Assembly: GCA_028023455.1 (NCBI GenBank)
Contig: JAQFVV010000274.1
Span: forward strand, 120,001-184,000
Direction of reading: 5' to 3'
From: Epiperipatus broadwayi
Lineage: Eukaryota > Onychophora > Udeonychophora > Euonychophora > Peripatidae
DNA: 64,000 nt
Every line of letters begins with the position of its first letter. Positions within the stretch are counted from its first letter, which is position 1. Under the pieces are notes generated by a model, which was given only the letters and a program-made list of their open reading frames with translations, did not search any database and was not told the origin of the DNA. A program made the position numbers and the translations under genes. Positions 35,755-47,540 of the stretch are shown one piece after another.

Positions 35755-36237
35755 TCATGTCACCGTAAGTAATTTTTAAATTGTTAATTACAATTAAAAA
35801 TCAGATTTTAATTTTTAATTGTGCCCACTGCTATTACTCACCTTTTAAAAATAAACTTGTGGACACTAAATGATTAATAATTGATTACATTTTTTTTTAA
35901 AAAGCAAAAACAGAATGTGATTTAAAATGCAAAATTAACACGCACAATGTTTGAACAAATTTACATTATAATCTTGTGAAATTTAATGTGTGTATACATA
36001 AAATGTGGAAATCACGATTTTAATTTTATTATTGCATAAAATCTTACTATTATAAAGCACTGAAAATATTGAAATTACTAAGATGAAAGTCAAACTCCAA
36101 TAATGTGCTATTAGTTTCAATATACGTGAAATTTATTATTTAAAGTAATATTGCATTATCGGAGTTCGACTTCCGGTGAGATACGAATCGCGTAACTTCA
36201 AAATCGTGTTAAATAAGTCCGTGTAAAAAGCGACCAG
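35755..36237. repeat. Dispersed repeat A, copy 2
   Basis: Same orientation as 1-510 with small indels; ends in gcgaccaggtgtatat immediately before the AT-rich start of a family 1 terminal repeat. Confidence 0.75.
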
Positions 36238-36359
36238 GTGTATATATAAAATATATGTATAGGATATATATGTATATGGTAAAATACATATTGCAGAATA
36301 TATATATACAGTTTTTTTGTGTGTGTACATATGTAATAATATAGTTTTATTGTTTTTTG

Positions 36360-36665
36360 GTATATTTTAATATTAATAATAATTTATGTATGGTTTTATT
36401 TTTTTAAAATAAGTTTTTTGTGAAATAATTTTTTTTTAGTATTTTTTATACAAAGCTTTGTAAATATATATATATATTTATACGAAGTTTTTAAAGATTT
36501 TTAGTCTATAGGAATTAGTTTTGTTATCTGGATAAGTAACTCTCTGTAATATTTTAGCGCTTAATTTTTGGAAATAGCCATTTTGCTTTCTGATGAAAAT
36601 CAGTCTACTGGTTGAAATATTAAAGTAGTTTTATAGCGAAGTAATTCTGTGTTTTTATTTTTTAT
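36360..36665 (+). repeat. PLE family 1 terminal repeat, solo copy
   Basis: Matches 4,715-5,015 in the same orientation and 526-880 inverted, from the AT-rich start through tacaaagctttgtaaat, ggaattagttttgttatctg and tctgtaatattttagcgcttaa to the hammerhead-like site. No PLE coding sequence is attached. Confidence 0.78.
36583..36644 (+). ncRNA. Hammerhead-ribozyme-like motif
   Basis: In order: TTGCTTT (helix I 5' side), CTGATGA (36,590-36,596), one extra A, AATCAG-TCTA-CTGGTT (6-bp stem II with one G-U pair), GAAA (36,614-36,617), a weak AT-rich helix III ending TTAT, the predicted cleavage site after UA at 36,635, and GAAGTAA (36,638-36,644) pairing with TTGCTTT, with two extra bases before it. 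Both conserved boxes are intact. Type I hammerheads with short helix III are established in PLE terminal repeats. The extra A after the first box and the two extra bases in helix I may weaken activity. Confidence 0.6.
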
Positions 36666-36699
36666 ATATATTTTATATATATATATTTATTTTATATAT

Positions 36700-39600
36700 A
36701 TATATTCTAACCTTATGCATGTGTATTCACTTCCGGGCAATATCATATAAAATAAAATGGGTTAGCTCAGTTAATGATTACGTTTGGTTAAATGCAAATA
36801 ATTGATAAATAAAATATTCTGCATTATATTTAAACATTCTACTAGCAAAAATAATGAAAAGGTTCAGTTTATAAAATAAATAAATAAATATTTATTATAT
36901 CATGAGACTTGAAAGTGAAATACAGATGACAAGAAAGATTACATTGAGCTAATATTCCACAGGATACTACCTCAATGGCATAAGAATACTATCCTCCCTA
37001 TTACTATCTTAAATAAATAAACTTATAGTATTCTTACGACTTTAATAAATCCTACTCATTAAGATTAAACTAATAATTAAATCTTAATCTTTTATTTATA
37101 ATAATTTAGCTCAATAAAATCTCAGGTTCATAAAACTATTCTGAGTTAATTAAAATCACGGTAGTAAAACATGATAAGGGATTTTTATGTCATACTCTAC
37201 TACACTTAACTAATAATAATAATAGCAAATAATAATAATATTCTTCATTGGATAGACTAATTTTATACATCTTTTTCTCTTCACTATAAATTTTATTACC
37301 ATAATAAAAATAATAAAATACTATAATGTAATCTTTTATCTTCATATAATAATGTAATAAATATATGGTACCATTTTATAATCTGACAAATATATGTGTG
37401 TGGCAACGGATAGCATTTAATTCGATGTACCATTATAATAATCAATTTATGACCATAAGATAATGTAAAAATGTGATTTCTTAAATAAATAAATTCCAAG
37501 AAAATATTCAAATTCTTAAGATAATACTTCATTTATTTCTGTGCAAAAATGTTATGTTCGATTCAATTATTCTGTGTATATCATGCATTTTAATGGAAAA
37601 GAAAACAGTCTGAACACGCAAATTTTGAAAACAAATTTAACAAAGTTTTATTATAACAATAAAATAAAATAACAATTTATTTATAATATTTACACTTGAC
37701 ATCCTAAATTTGCACTGTTATACATTTCTTATTAATTATAGTTATTTAAAACAATAGAGAATCTATTTAAGTCTTCACTCTGACTTAAAAATAATATTAA
37801 TAAAACAATACAATTTTATTTATCTCTTTGTGATCAATCTTTATGATAAAATGATATTTCTTTATACTTATTTTAACATATCATATCCTTAAATATTATT
37901 TAACTATGCTTCCTTTTAAAACATCTATTGAATCATAGTACGGAAAACACAAAATATAACAATATCGAGTATGGATCTTTTACTAATAAAACAATTTTCG
38001 TTTTGCAATGTTTAAAAATACTACATAAAATATCTACTGTTAATTTATTATTAGATTATGTGGACATGGTTGTTCACTATACTTTGATTATTAAATACAG
38101 TATATCCTACTTAACATTACTCTAATACTAAATAGTTGTAATCATTGATGTATTCCTTATTATTTAAATAAATACAAAATTGTACCTATGCTTATTGTTT
38201 ATATCGTTTTGCTTTATAATATTATATTTTAAAAATATGCAATACTCATAAAAAATGAAATAAAATATTTAAAAGTTATTTAACATTTCAAAGAGCAACT
38301 TTGCTTTATTTATTTTATTCCCAAATTTTATTTTATTTCCAAAATAAATTTAGAACATATTGTATGATTCTTTTTCTTTTTGGGTCCATTGGATTTTCAA
38401 TTCCAACTTGCACAAACTCTACTCCTTCTTACAAGTAAAGGAACTTATCTTAATCAGACAATAGCATATCTTAAACTCTAAATTATTTATCATTTCTTTA
38501 CAAAATATTCAATACTGTGCGATGTAGTTACTTTGGAAATCTGAGACAGCGAATAGAGGTGTAGGCCTAGGGAAGAAAAACTAGAGTCTAACTCATAGTA
38601 CATGTTGAATAAAAATACCATGGCACAGTGTATCTATAAAAATAAAGGCATGACCTATTCTGTCTAATGGCCACCACTACTAACAATGATGTCAAAGCTA
38701 TTCTTTCAGCTTTATTGAAACATCAATACTTAAAGAAAATAGACACTGTCCATAAATAAATATATCTGTTACAGGGCATTGTTAACTGTACTGTATACTT
38801 AAGAAGATTACAAAAATAATATTTCTATTCCCTTAATACATCCTACCTTGTTATCATCTCTTTGGTTTCATGTTTTCCAGCTTATTCCTAAAGTCACTAT
38901 CTTATCAACATTTCCTAATAGATTTTATCAAATCTTACACCGACAAATGACAATTTCACATATTCAAAATAATAAACAAAATTCAATTGTAATTAGAACG
39001 ATCTCAATAATCTATAAGAAAAGTCTGCTTTATTTTCCTATCTCATATTCTTAAACACATACAAACTAGTCATATAAATACTTTGAATGTCCAATAATAT
39101 TAAAGTTTTTAAAAGAATCATAACTATTCATCATCATGTTGTGTTATATTACTAATATGAAATTAAAGTATGCATATTCCCAGAAATAAATCCAATCTCA
39201 CAATTTAAATGTGTTGTACAAATGTGTTTACATATAACTTAACATTCATACTTTCATACATTATAATTCATTGGCAATCTGCAAAAAAAAAAAGGAAAAC
39301 AAAAGAAAAATCATCATAAAATATATAAATATTCACGACTATTACCTAAGTGATAGACTTGTAATCACTTATGATATCTTCATGTCCATTAATTAACATA
39401 AACATTGCATATATGAAATACATCCATACTTCCACACTTTTTAAATGTTAACTTATTTAAAATATCAAACTATTTTATTGTAAGATTATTATATCATTAA
39501 TACTAAATTAATATTCATGTTTCTTCTCTTCTAATTAAAATAATATTACACTTTAAAAATTAATAAATAAGTCAAAACCATAATTACATAAATCTTAGCT

Positions 39601-42235
39601 GACAAATGTTTCTTTATAAAGTTCAGATGTTTTTATTTTCTCGAGAGTTATGAATTTTTTTTAAAAAAATGTTCTCTTAAGAGCTTTAAAAAACCCCAAC
39701 CGTTGCTAAGCTTCTCTTGCTTGACAACGAACAACTCACTTCCAGTGCGATGAGCGAAGTTTTAAAATGAATAATAATAAAAAAAAAGTTACGACATCTC
39801 AAAATCTTGGAAAATTAAATAAAATAATCATCAATCTGTTCTGGAAAAGTTTATAGAATAATAGTTTATAGTTTCTATTATCCAGAACAATGATTATTAA
39901 AATAATAATAAAATTATAATGTTGAAAAATAATATTTTGAAGCTTCTATCCATAGGATATCCTGTATCGGCTTGGTGATGCATCATGTCCTGGTAATTTA
40001 ACTACTGGTAATCTGGATAAACTTTTTGCACCATTTTAAAATATTTGTCTCCATAAGTTCAGTAATTGCTGGTTTATAATTGATTTTTTATAGGTTTACT
40101 CTTCAGGATAATTTATTGTTTATTATCCAATTAAAGCTGTTTCCATTTTTGTTTAAATTATCAGTTTTTAAATAATTTTTATGAATGCATATAACCTTAT
40201 ATAACTTACGTTTTATAACATACACTTTTCTAAAATACTTTCCATTAGTTTTACTTATGATAGTTTTTCTTGAAAATATTTACCATGTTTTCCTTCAAAA
40301 AGGATAAAACATTGATCTTCATAGCATTATATTTCCATAAAATTATTATATAACTTATCATATTACTTGTCAGTCTTAAACACGACTATCTTGCTAATAT
40401 AAAATAAATGCGTGGTTCATTTTTAATCTGCAAGTAGCTTTTCTATTAAGCTTTCTGTACAATGTCCAAAATAATACTCTGCTTACTGGAATAGTTCTCT
40501 TGGTCAATACTAGTAATATTGCGTTAACAATTATTATTCTTATTTTTAAAATTTTCATTAAACACATTTTACTTATTGGCATATCCATATTTTTTACTGT
40601 GAAGTTATATTAAGTTTTGACGAATAATCCTGGTGAAGGGAACTTTAAATTAGCAATGCATATTTTTAATAAAGTTATTAAAATATATTTATATTACGCT
40701 CTCTTTGCAAATACTTAAAAATAAATATCCTATTAGTTTGCAAATATATTATACGAGAGCACTAAAAATTGACTAAAATAAAATTTTGAAAATTACTATT
40801 ACATCACTACCAATGACACCCCCGTACAACAGTATTTATACCACATGGAATACATCATCCTATTGGTGGATTTTTACTTTTCATTTGATACTTAATTTGC
40901 ATTTTGTTACAGTCTTACACAATTAAATTTAAAAAATAAAATATGACTCATTATAACTTTAAAAATATTATTTAAGACATAAATTTTAAATCTTTATTAA
41001 AAATAACTAAACATTTAAAATGACTTTAAAAACAATATTCAATAAATTTATCCCACCTTTAATATTTAATTTATCTATTTTATTTTAAAACAAAATATTT
41101 AATTTTTTATTAACCGTATTCGTTTTATAATACTATTTAAAACATGTTATAATGACTGATTTAATATTTTCTTTTATGATAGGCAAATAAATATATCCAA
41201 TTCTATAATGCAATTCTTAAAATATTTTGAACATTGTTAATACAAATATTAACAAGCATGTGTGCATTACTGTATTTTGCAGGTCACATGAGTTTACAAC
41301 GTAGACAGATTGTATCCAAATTACTGTCTGAAAATAAATAATAAATTGCAACACTACTTATATTGAATAAATAATACAATAATATAAAATTTGGAATAAT
41401 AAATTTTGGAAAATATAGAAGTAAATATAATTTTTTCTACCATAAAACTTACTTTTAGAATATGACATTAATTATAATTATTAAATATAACTTATACTTT
41501 CAAAATAGAGTATTTATTTAATTATAAGTTTAAACTATTAAAATTTAACTTTTTAAACATACTTTAAACATTTATAGCTGTGTTATTTATTATGGCCAGC
41601 TTTTCCAATCATATGTAATAAGTATTTTTAGCTTTATTTAACTGTTTTAAGGTTATTCATTATAATTTTAGGCATTACAAGTTTCAATTTAGCTTTAAAT
41701 TGAACCTTTAAAATATTATCAATACAATATAACTATTACACAAAGAGAACACATTCTAAATTTAAAATTGTTAGTAATTTGCTGTGATGAGCTGAGTCTG
41801 ACCTATAGAAAAGGGCACATAACCTCCCCCTTCAAATAAACATTTTAAATTAAACATCTATCTTAATATTTATCCTATTCATTGATACTTACTATTTTTA
41901 CCATCTTTTAAACTCAATTTATTCTATACTATTGAAACATAAACCAATATACTATTTTGACATAAAAATTATATTTGGACATCTTTAATTAGCTAAAATA
42001 TTTTTGTTTTAGCTTATCTTTTTACTTTTGGAATTCTTTTAATTTATCTGGATTAGTAATCTGCATGTCTTTTGTTTTCTCCAATTTCAACTTTTATTTT
42101 TAATTACATAAAAAAAAAATACGAAAGACAATTCACTGTACATTTTTAAAAAAGATTATACTAATAAAAAAAATCTAAATTTACTTTTTTTTTTAGCTTT
42201 TACCAAATGCCAATACGTATATTTGTACCATATAT
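36700..42235. other. Long AT-rich stretch without recognised gene
   Basis: Over 5.5 kb with only short chance ORFs and no domain, RNA gene or internal repeat that I can support. Small patches of higher complexity (38,500-38,700; 39,690-39,770) show no coding signature. Possibly old unrecognisable transposon or intronic/intergenic sequence. Confidence 0.5.
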
Positions 42236-43290
42236 AAATAAATGGTGCAATATATTATTATTAAGAATTATATCTTCATATCTTGATACTACAAAATTAC
42301 AGATTTGTGAAACTACAGGAAGACCCATAGGCCAACCACTATCCAATTTCTAATAATTTTCATTAAACATAGCATATATGTTTTTATCAATAAAATATAA
42401 CACATCATTTACAAATTTTACTTTTTTAACATCAACTTTTTTTAAGATTAAGCATCTAATATAATTTTTATTGATTTTAATCTATCTATTGAACCATACA
42501 TCTCACATATATCAAATGTACAAATACTATCATTTTTATATTGCACTATAAATTCATCAATACTCCTTCAACACTTTAAGCAAATAACTTTATTTATATA
42601 TTTTACAGTTTCTATCATTTTCATTAATATTAATATTATGAATTTTCTTTATAAAATTAAATGATGAACTAATAGTATATTTTCCAAATCCAAGAACATC
42701 TTTTAATAATGTTTTTATAAATCTACAAGTTTCATAGTAAAATGATCCACCAAAGTCAATCAGTAATCTTAAAGGTTTATCTTGTTTATGTAGTTTAATA
42801 TTAAAAAAAATCCTAGGACAAGTTGCAGCAGATGGATAAAGACGATAATATGTATGAGGATCTATATATTTATTCTTTTTAGCTTTTTTTAAAATACCAT
42901 CAATTAACTTTACACGTAAATTTTCAATGTTTATTTTCCAACCTTTTTAAATTTGAACTTTTTTATTTGAATTCGTAATAATCAAGTTTTGACATAAGAC
43001 ATAATCTCAACCCCTTATCTTCTTTTAAACAAACAAGTTTTTTATCATGAATAAACTTTTTAAATCTAAAATATGCAAATTCCAATTGCAATTAACTCTG
43101 TTTTTAAACTTCTTAACATTAACTTTTTGTATTAATTCATTTGATACTTCAGGAGAACATTTAATTACACTAAAAGAATGTTCAACCACATCTTTTAACT
43201 CTAAATTACTATCAACCCACATACCACCAACACAATTAGAACCATAATTTAAAATATACTCTTGTTGAAAATCAATATCCATGTTAGATA
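42236..43290 (-). pseudogene. Divergent PLE reverse transcriptase fragment
   Basis: The first part (43,025-43,282) is a short frame without clear motif. A second frame, open across about 42,610-42,930, reads HTYYRLYPSAATCPRIFFNIKLH, then KPLRLLIDFGGSFYYET, matching the PLE pattern of a palm-finger motif followed by KPLRPIVS and GS. Near 42,300-42,350 GWPMGLPVVSQICNFVVSRYED corresponds to the MGSPLSP...N block. The catalytic FDxxSL segment is broken up and the YxDD box is not visible before similarity ends. It is distinct from the other PLEs here. Confidence 0.6.
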
Positions 43291-43446
43291 AATTGACATA
43301 GTTATTATTTTTACTCTTATTTACATTTTTAGTATATAGAAAATAATTTTTCGATCAAATTTTTTATAAATTTTTATATAGTAATTATTAAAATAATATT
43401 GATACCGACTTTTTATGATTAAACCATTTGTCAATATCATGATTTA

Positions 43447-43479
43447 CCTTGCTATGACGTCATTAGCCTGAAGGCATAC
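43447..43479. repeat. Terminal inverted repeat, left
   Basis: Starts CCTTGCTATGACGTCATTAG and contains a perfect TGACGTCA palindrome at 43,455-43,462. Partner at 46,254-46,286. Confidence 0.8.
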
Positions 43480-43689
43480 TACTCTAACCACCCGATTTTT
43501 AAGATAACGCTACCTAGTGATTTGCGGACAAATGTAGTCGCTAAAATTTTTCAGCATATCACGTGGTGACGTTACGTCAAAGATCGCTAGATTAGAATAG
43601 GATGCCCTCAGGGTAATGTCGTACAGGGTCAGGAGGTCAAAACGGAGAAAAAGGCACGTGGTACAGAATAATGTCGGCGGCGTCCATTC

Positions 43690-44520
43690 TGAAAAAAAAA
43701 TGGTAAAATTAATAAATAGGACACAAAATAGAGTTATATGCGGCAAAAAAAGATTAAAAGTAATGTATACTTCATGAATAATTAACTAAAATTGGACGCA
43801 AAATATGAAAATGTAAGATAAATATCACTACAAAATTAATAAGTAAAAACTGCGAGTCCACAAATCCTGAAAAAAAAAATTAATAAATAGGACACAAAAT
43901 AGTGATATGCGGCAAAAAAAGGTTAAAAGTAATATATACTTCATGAATAATTAACTAAAATTGGACGCAAAATATGAAAATGTAAGATAAATATCACTAC
44001 AAAATTAATAAGTAAAAACTGCGAGTGCACAAATCCTGAAAAAAAAAATTAATAAATAGGACACAAAATAGTGATATGCGGCAAAAAAAGGTTAAAAGTA
44101 ATATATACTTCATGAATAATTAACTAAAATTGGACGCAAAATATGAAAATGTAAGATAAATATCACTACAAAATTAATAACTAAAAACTGCGAGTCCACA
44201 ATTCCTGAAAAAAAATATTAATAAATAGGACACAAAATAGTGATGTGCGGCAAAAAAAAGGTTAAAAGTAATATATACTTCATGAATAATTAACTAAAAT
44301 TGGACGCAAAATATGAAAATGTAAGATAAATATCACTACAAAATTAATAAGTAAAAACTGCGAGTCCACAAATCCTGAAAAAAAAAATTAATAAATAGGA
44401 CACAAAATAGTGATATGCGGCAAAAAAAGGTTAAAAGTAATATATACTTCATGAATAATTAACTAAAATTGGACGCAAAATAGGAAAATGTAAGATAAAT
44501 ATCACTACAAAATTAATAAG
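43690..44520. repeat. Satellite array, about 170-bp unit, five copies
   Basis: The landmark aataaatagg occurs at 43,711, 43,882, 44,051, 44,220 and 44,390, giving periods of 171, 169, 169 and 170 bp. Units are near-identical, each with ggacacaaaatag, atgcggcaaaaaa, ttggacgcaaaatat and aaaactgcgagtccacaa. The first is diverged at its start, the last truncated near 44,520. High similarity suggests recent homogenisation. Confidence 0.93.
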
Positions 44521-44554
44521 TCATCTTAAAAGTATTATATAAATTTTAAAAAAA

Positions 44555-45250
44555 TTATCATAAAGTGAAAACTGCGAATCTACAAATAACTGCGAGTCTA
44601 CAAATATTAAATTTTCTTTTTAAAAAATGTATCATAAAGTGCGAGTCCTGAAGTAATAATTCTGCAAGTATTCAAATAATAATTTTGTCGTCTTAAAAAA
44701 ACCTATCATAAAGTGAAAACTGCGAGTCTACAAATATTAATTTTGTCTTTTTTAAAAAACGTATAAAGTGCAAGTCCAAAAGTAATAATTCTGCAAGTAT
44801 TCAAATAATTTTGTCGTCTTAAAAAAACCTATCATAAAGTGAAAACTGCAAGTCTACAAATATTAATTTTGTCTTTTTTAAAAAACGTATAAAGTGCAAG
44901 TCCAAAAATAATAATTCTGCAAGTATTCAAATAATTTTGTCGTCTTAAAAAAACCTATCATAAAGTGAAAACTGCGAGTCTACAAATATTAATTTTGTCT
45001 TTTTTAAAAAACGTATAAAGTGCAAGTCCAAAAGTAATAATTCTGCAAGTATTCAAATAATTTTGTCATCTTAAAAAAACCTATCATAAAGTGAAAACTG
45101 CGAGTCTACAAATATTAATTTTGTCTTTTTTAAAAAACGTATAAAGTGCGAGTCCAGAAGTAATAATTCTGCAAGTATTCAAATAATAATTTTGTCGTCT
45201 TAAAAAAACCTATCATAAAGTGAAAATACTGCGAGTCTACTACTGTAATT
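44555..45250. repeat. Satellite array, about 126-bp unit, five copies
   Basis: The landmark cctatcataaagtg occurs at 44,702, 44,828, 44,954, 45,080 and 45,209, so the period is 126 bp (129 for the last). Units carry tgaaaactgcgagtctacaa, related to the end of the 170-bp unit. The first partial unit begins about 44,555. Confidence 0.93.
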
Positions 45251-45339
45251 TATAAGGAAAATAAAAGATGAATATCACAACAAAATGCATACTTACCCAA
45301 ATAACGATTACTGCGGTGGACTGAGCTGGCTTATATGTT

Positions 45340-45640
45340 GTAGAATTGCACCAAAATGATCATCTTTGTAGGTACGCCTCCACATAGAGTTTCGTCTATT
45401 TCCACAATTGTGTTAGGGCCTCCGATTTTCCGCCTTTCATTATGTAACAGCTTCCATGCATATACTTCACGGAGATAGTTGTTCCAGTCAATCACTGTCT
45501 TGTCCGCCATTTCTAACTGGTCAGCTCAAAATAGGATAGACGTTAATTCTCTGGACCAACAATATATAAAACGGAGAGCCGTTACGAAGGATATTCTGGA
45601 GCCTTCAAACCATGTGCCTTTTCTTATGGGAGTTTTTTTT
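45340..45640 (-). pseudogene. Merlin-like (ISXO2-type) transposase fragment
   Basis: The minus strand reads RFIYCWSRELTS, a stop, ADQLEMADKTVIDWNNYLRE, and RRKIGGPNTIVEIDET. IGGPxxxVEIDE is the signature around the first catalytic Asp in ISXO2-like/Merlin DDE transposases, and the preceding VDW-NYLRE block is also typical. Sequence after ETL is not recognisable, so the second catalytic Asp and the final acidic residue are missing. No start or complete domain remains. Confidence 0.65.
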
Positions 45641-45951
45641 CAGAAAATCTGGAAAATTAATAAAATATAAAATACATCCACTTAATATCATAGAAGAAAT
45701 AACATGTAAATTACTTACAATTGTTGAGAAAGTAATGATTTCTTTTTTAAAAATGGTAAAAAATATGCTGAACTATTAAAACACTGAAAATGAACGAAGG
45801 ATATTCTGGAGCCTTCAAAACCACATGCCTTTTCTTATGGGAGTTTTTTTCAGAAAATCCGGGAAATTAATAAAATATAAAATACATCCACTTAATATCA
45901 TAGAAGAAATAACATGTAAATTACTTACAATTGTTGAGGAAGTAATGATTT
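45585..45951. repeat. Direct duplication, 210-bp period
   Basis: 45,585-45,741 and 45,795-45,951 are nearly the same (cgaaggatattctggagccttc ... aagtaatgattt). The first copy includes the N-terminal end of the transposase remnant. Confidence 0.88.
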
Positions 45952-46117
45952 ATTAAAAAAGTTTTCTGAAATCACTGAAAATTAAAGCTCTGAAAATGGT
46001 ATGCAAAAAAACGCTGCTGCACTCAATAAAACGATGCAACAAATAGGAAAAAATACACTTTTAAATCTCGCGGGTCAAGACAAAAAAAACATCTCGTAAA
46101 TTCGGATAATTACAGCG

Positions 46118-46152
46118 GTATGCCTTCAGGCTTATGACGTAATAGTAATGTA
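46118..46152. repeat. Second right-type terminus of the TIR element
   Basis: gtatgccttcaggcttatga resembles the reverse complement of the left TIR more closely than parts of the outer right TIR do, and is preceded by the same ggataattacag as at 46,240. Confidence 0.7.
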
Positions 46153-46253
46153 ACAAAAAATAAAATTTCTAGAATTAGTCATGTCAGTGTCTTCATTGCC
46201 ATGACAACGTTCATGTGTTCTTCCGACGACGCAAATATCGGATAATTACAGTT

Positions 46254-46286
46254 GTGTGCCTTCAGGCTAATTACGCCATAGCAAGG
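46254..46286. repeat. Terminal inverted repeat, right
   Basis: Reverse complement of 43,447-43,479 with three mismatches; bordered by TA at 46,287-46,288. Confidence 0.8.
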
Positions 46287-46299
46287 TAAATACTGGATT

Positions 46300-46690
46300 A
46301 CCGATTAATAAAATAATTCAACCCTTTTAAATATTTACCCTGATTAAATAAAAAGCATTTGCATTGATAAATTATATTCCGTAAAATAATCATTTTAATA
46401 TCTTTATTTGGCAAATTGCATTCCTTATTGATTTTAATGTTGCAACAGTTTGGGAAAATATGACTCATTTTACAATTATATAAAAATTGTAATTACCTTT
46501 TAGTCGTATTATTCTCATAGATACTCGTTTCCATTCTTGAAAAATCCAAATTTGATTATCCATATTAAAAATTTATATTCCAAAGTAAACGTAACTCAGT
46601 AAATAACATTATTATATGTAAATTATTAAATGTCTATATTCCATTTATAATAAAATATATATAATTATTCAAAACAATACAATAATTAAT
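46300..46690. other. AT-rich gap
   Basis: No feature recognised. Confidence 0.5.
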
Positions 46691-46692
46691 AC

Positions 46693-47540
46693 ATTACATT
46701 CAAATATCAGCCTTTCAAGCTAATTGTGCATGCGCTTTGCGAGTGTCTGTTTAATAAATGAATACTTTCCTCTCCAATACAAGATATAGTATGTATGGAG
46801 GAATAAAATGAATCACTTATTCCTACAACTCAAATGCTTATATATGAGCACATCTGAAGTACTGGCAAGGAAAGCATAAGGATAGACTACTCACTTTAAA
46901 TTACTATTTACGATGTCTGAATCAAAGATGTAGATGAAATTGTCTAGAATTTACTAAACGTCACTCTAACTTAAACTTAATCATATGTAAATAAGCATTT
47001 ATTTTTATATAGCGCTATGTTTACAATTGTATTACATTCAAATATCAGTCTTTCAAGCTAATTGTGCATGCGTTTTGTGAGTGATAATAAATGAATACTT
47101 TCCTTTCCAATACAAGATATAATATTTATGCAGGAATAAAATGAATCACTTATTCCTACAACTCAAATGCTTATATATGAGCAAATCTGAAGTACTGGCA
47201 AGGAAAGTGTGAGGATAGACCACTCACTTTAAATTACTATTTACGATGTCTGAATACTATATCTTGTATTGGAAAGGAAAGGATTCATTTATTAACACTC
47301 GCAAAACGCATGCACAATTAGCTTGAAAGGCTGATATTTGAATGTAATACAATTGTAAATATAGCGCTATATAAAAATAAATGCTTATTTACATATGATT
47401 AAGTTTCAGTTAGAGTGGTGTTTAGTAAATTCTAGACAATTTCACCAACGTCATTCATTCAGACATGGTAAATAGCAATTTAAAGTGTGGTCTATCCTCA
47501 CGCTTTGTTTGCCAGTACTTCAGATATGCCTCTAGCCAGC
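46693..47540. repeat. Direct plus inverted repeat, about 338-bp unit
   Basis: The unit starting attacattcaaatatcag at 46,694 begins again at 47,032. The second copy runs about 225 bp, then at about 47,257 the sequence turns round and an inverted copy runs to about 47,540, back through attagcttgaaaggctgata and gcgctatataaaaataaatg. The inverted unit retains the middle part missing from the second copy. Confidence 0.88.

Larger units (their letters stand above)
43447..46286. mobile_element. TIR element containing Merlin-like fragment and satellites
   Basis: The ends are 33-bp inverted repeats with three mismatches, starting CCTTGCTATG at both ends (43,447-43,479 and 46,254-46,286), each bordered by TA. 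A second right-type terminus lies at 46,118-46,152, suggesting nested copies or an internal duplication. Inside are a Merlin-like transposase remnant and two satellite arrays. TA borders do not fit the 8-9-bp duplications usual for Merlin, so the frame may belong to a different, TA-targeting element that contains Merlin debris, or TA may be part of the TIR. Confidence 0.65.

Noticed and set aside
43510-43746. 78-codon minus ORF at the left end of the TIR element
   Set aside because: Could be part of a transposase, but no conserved block is visible and its 3' end lies in the TIR-proximal non-coding region.
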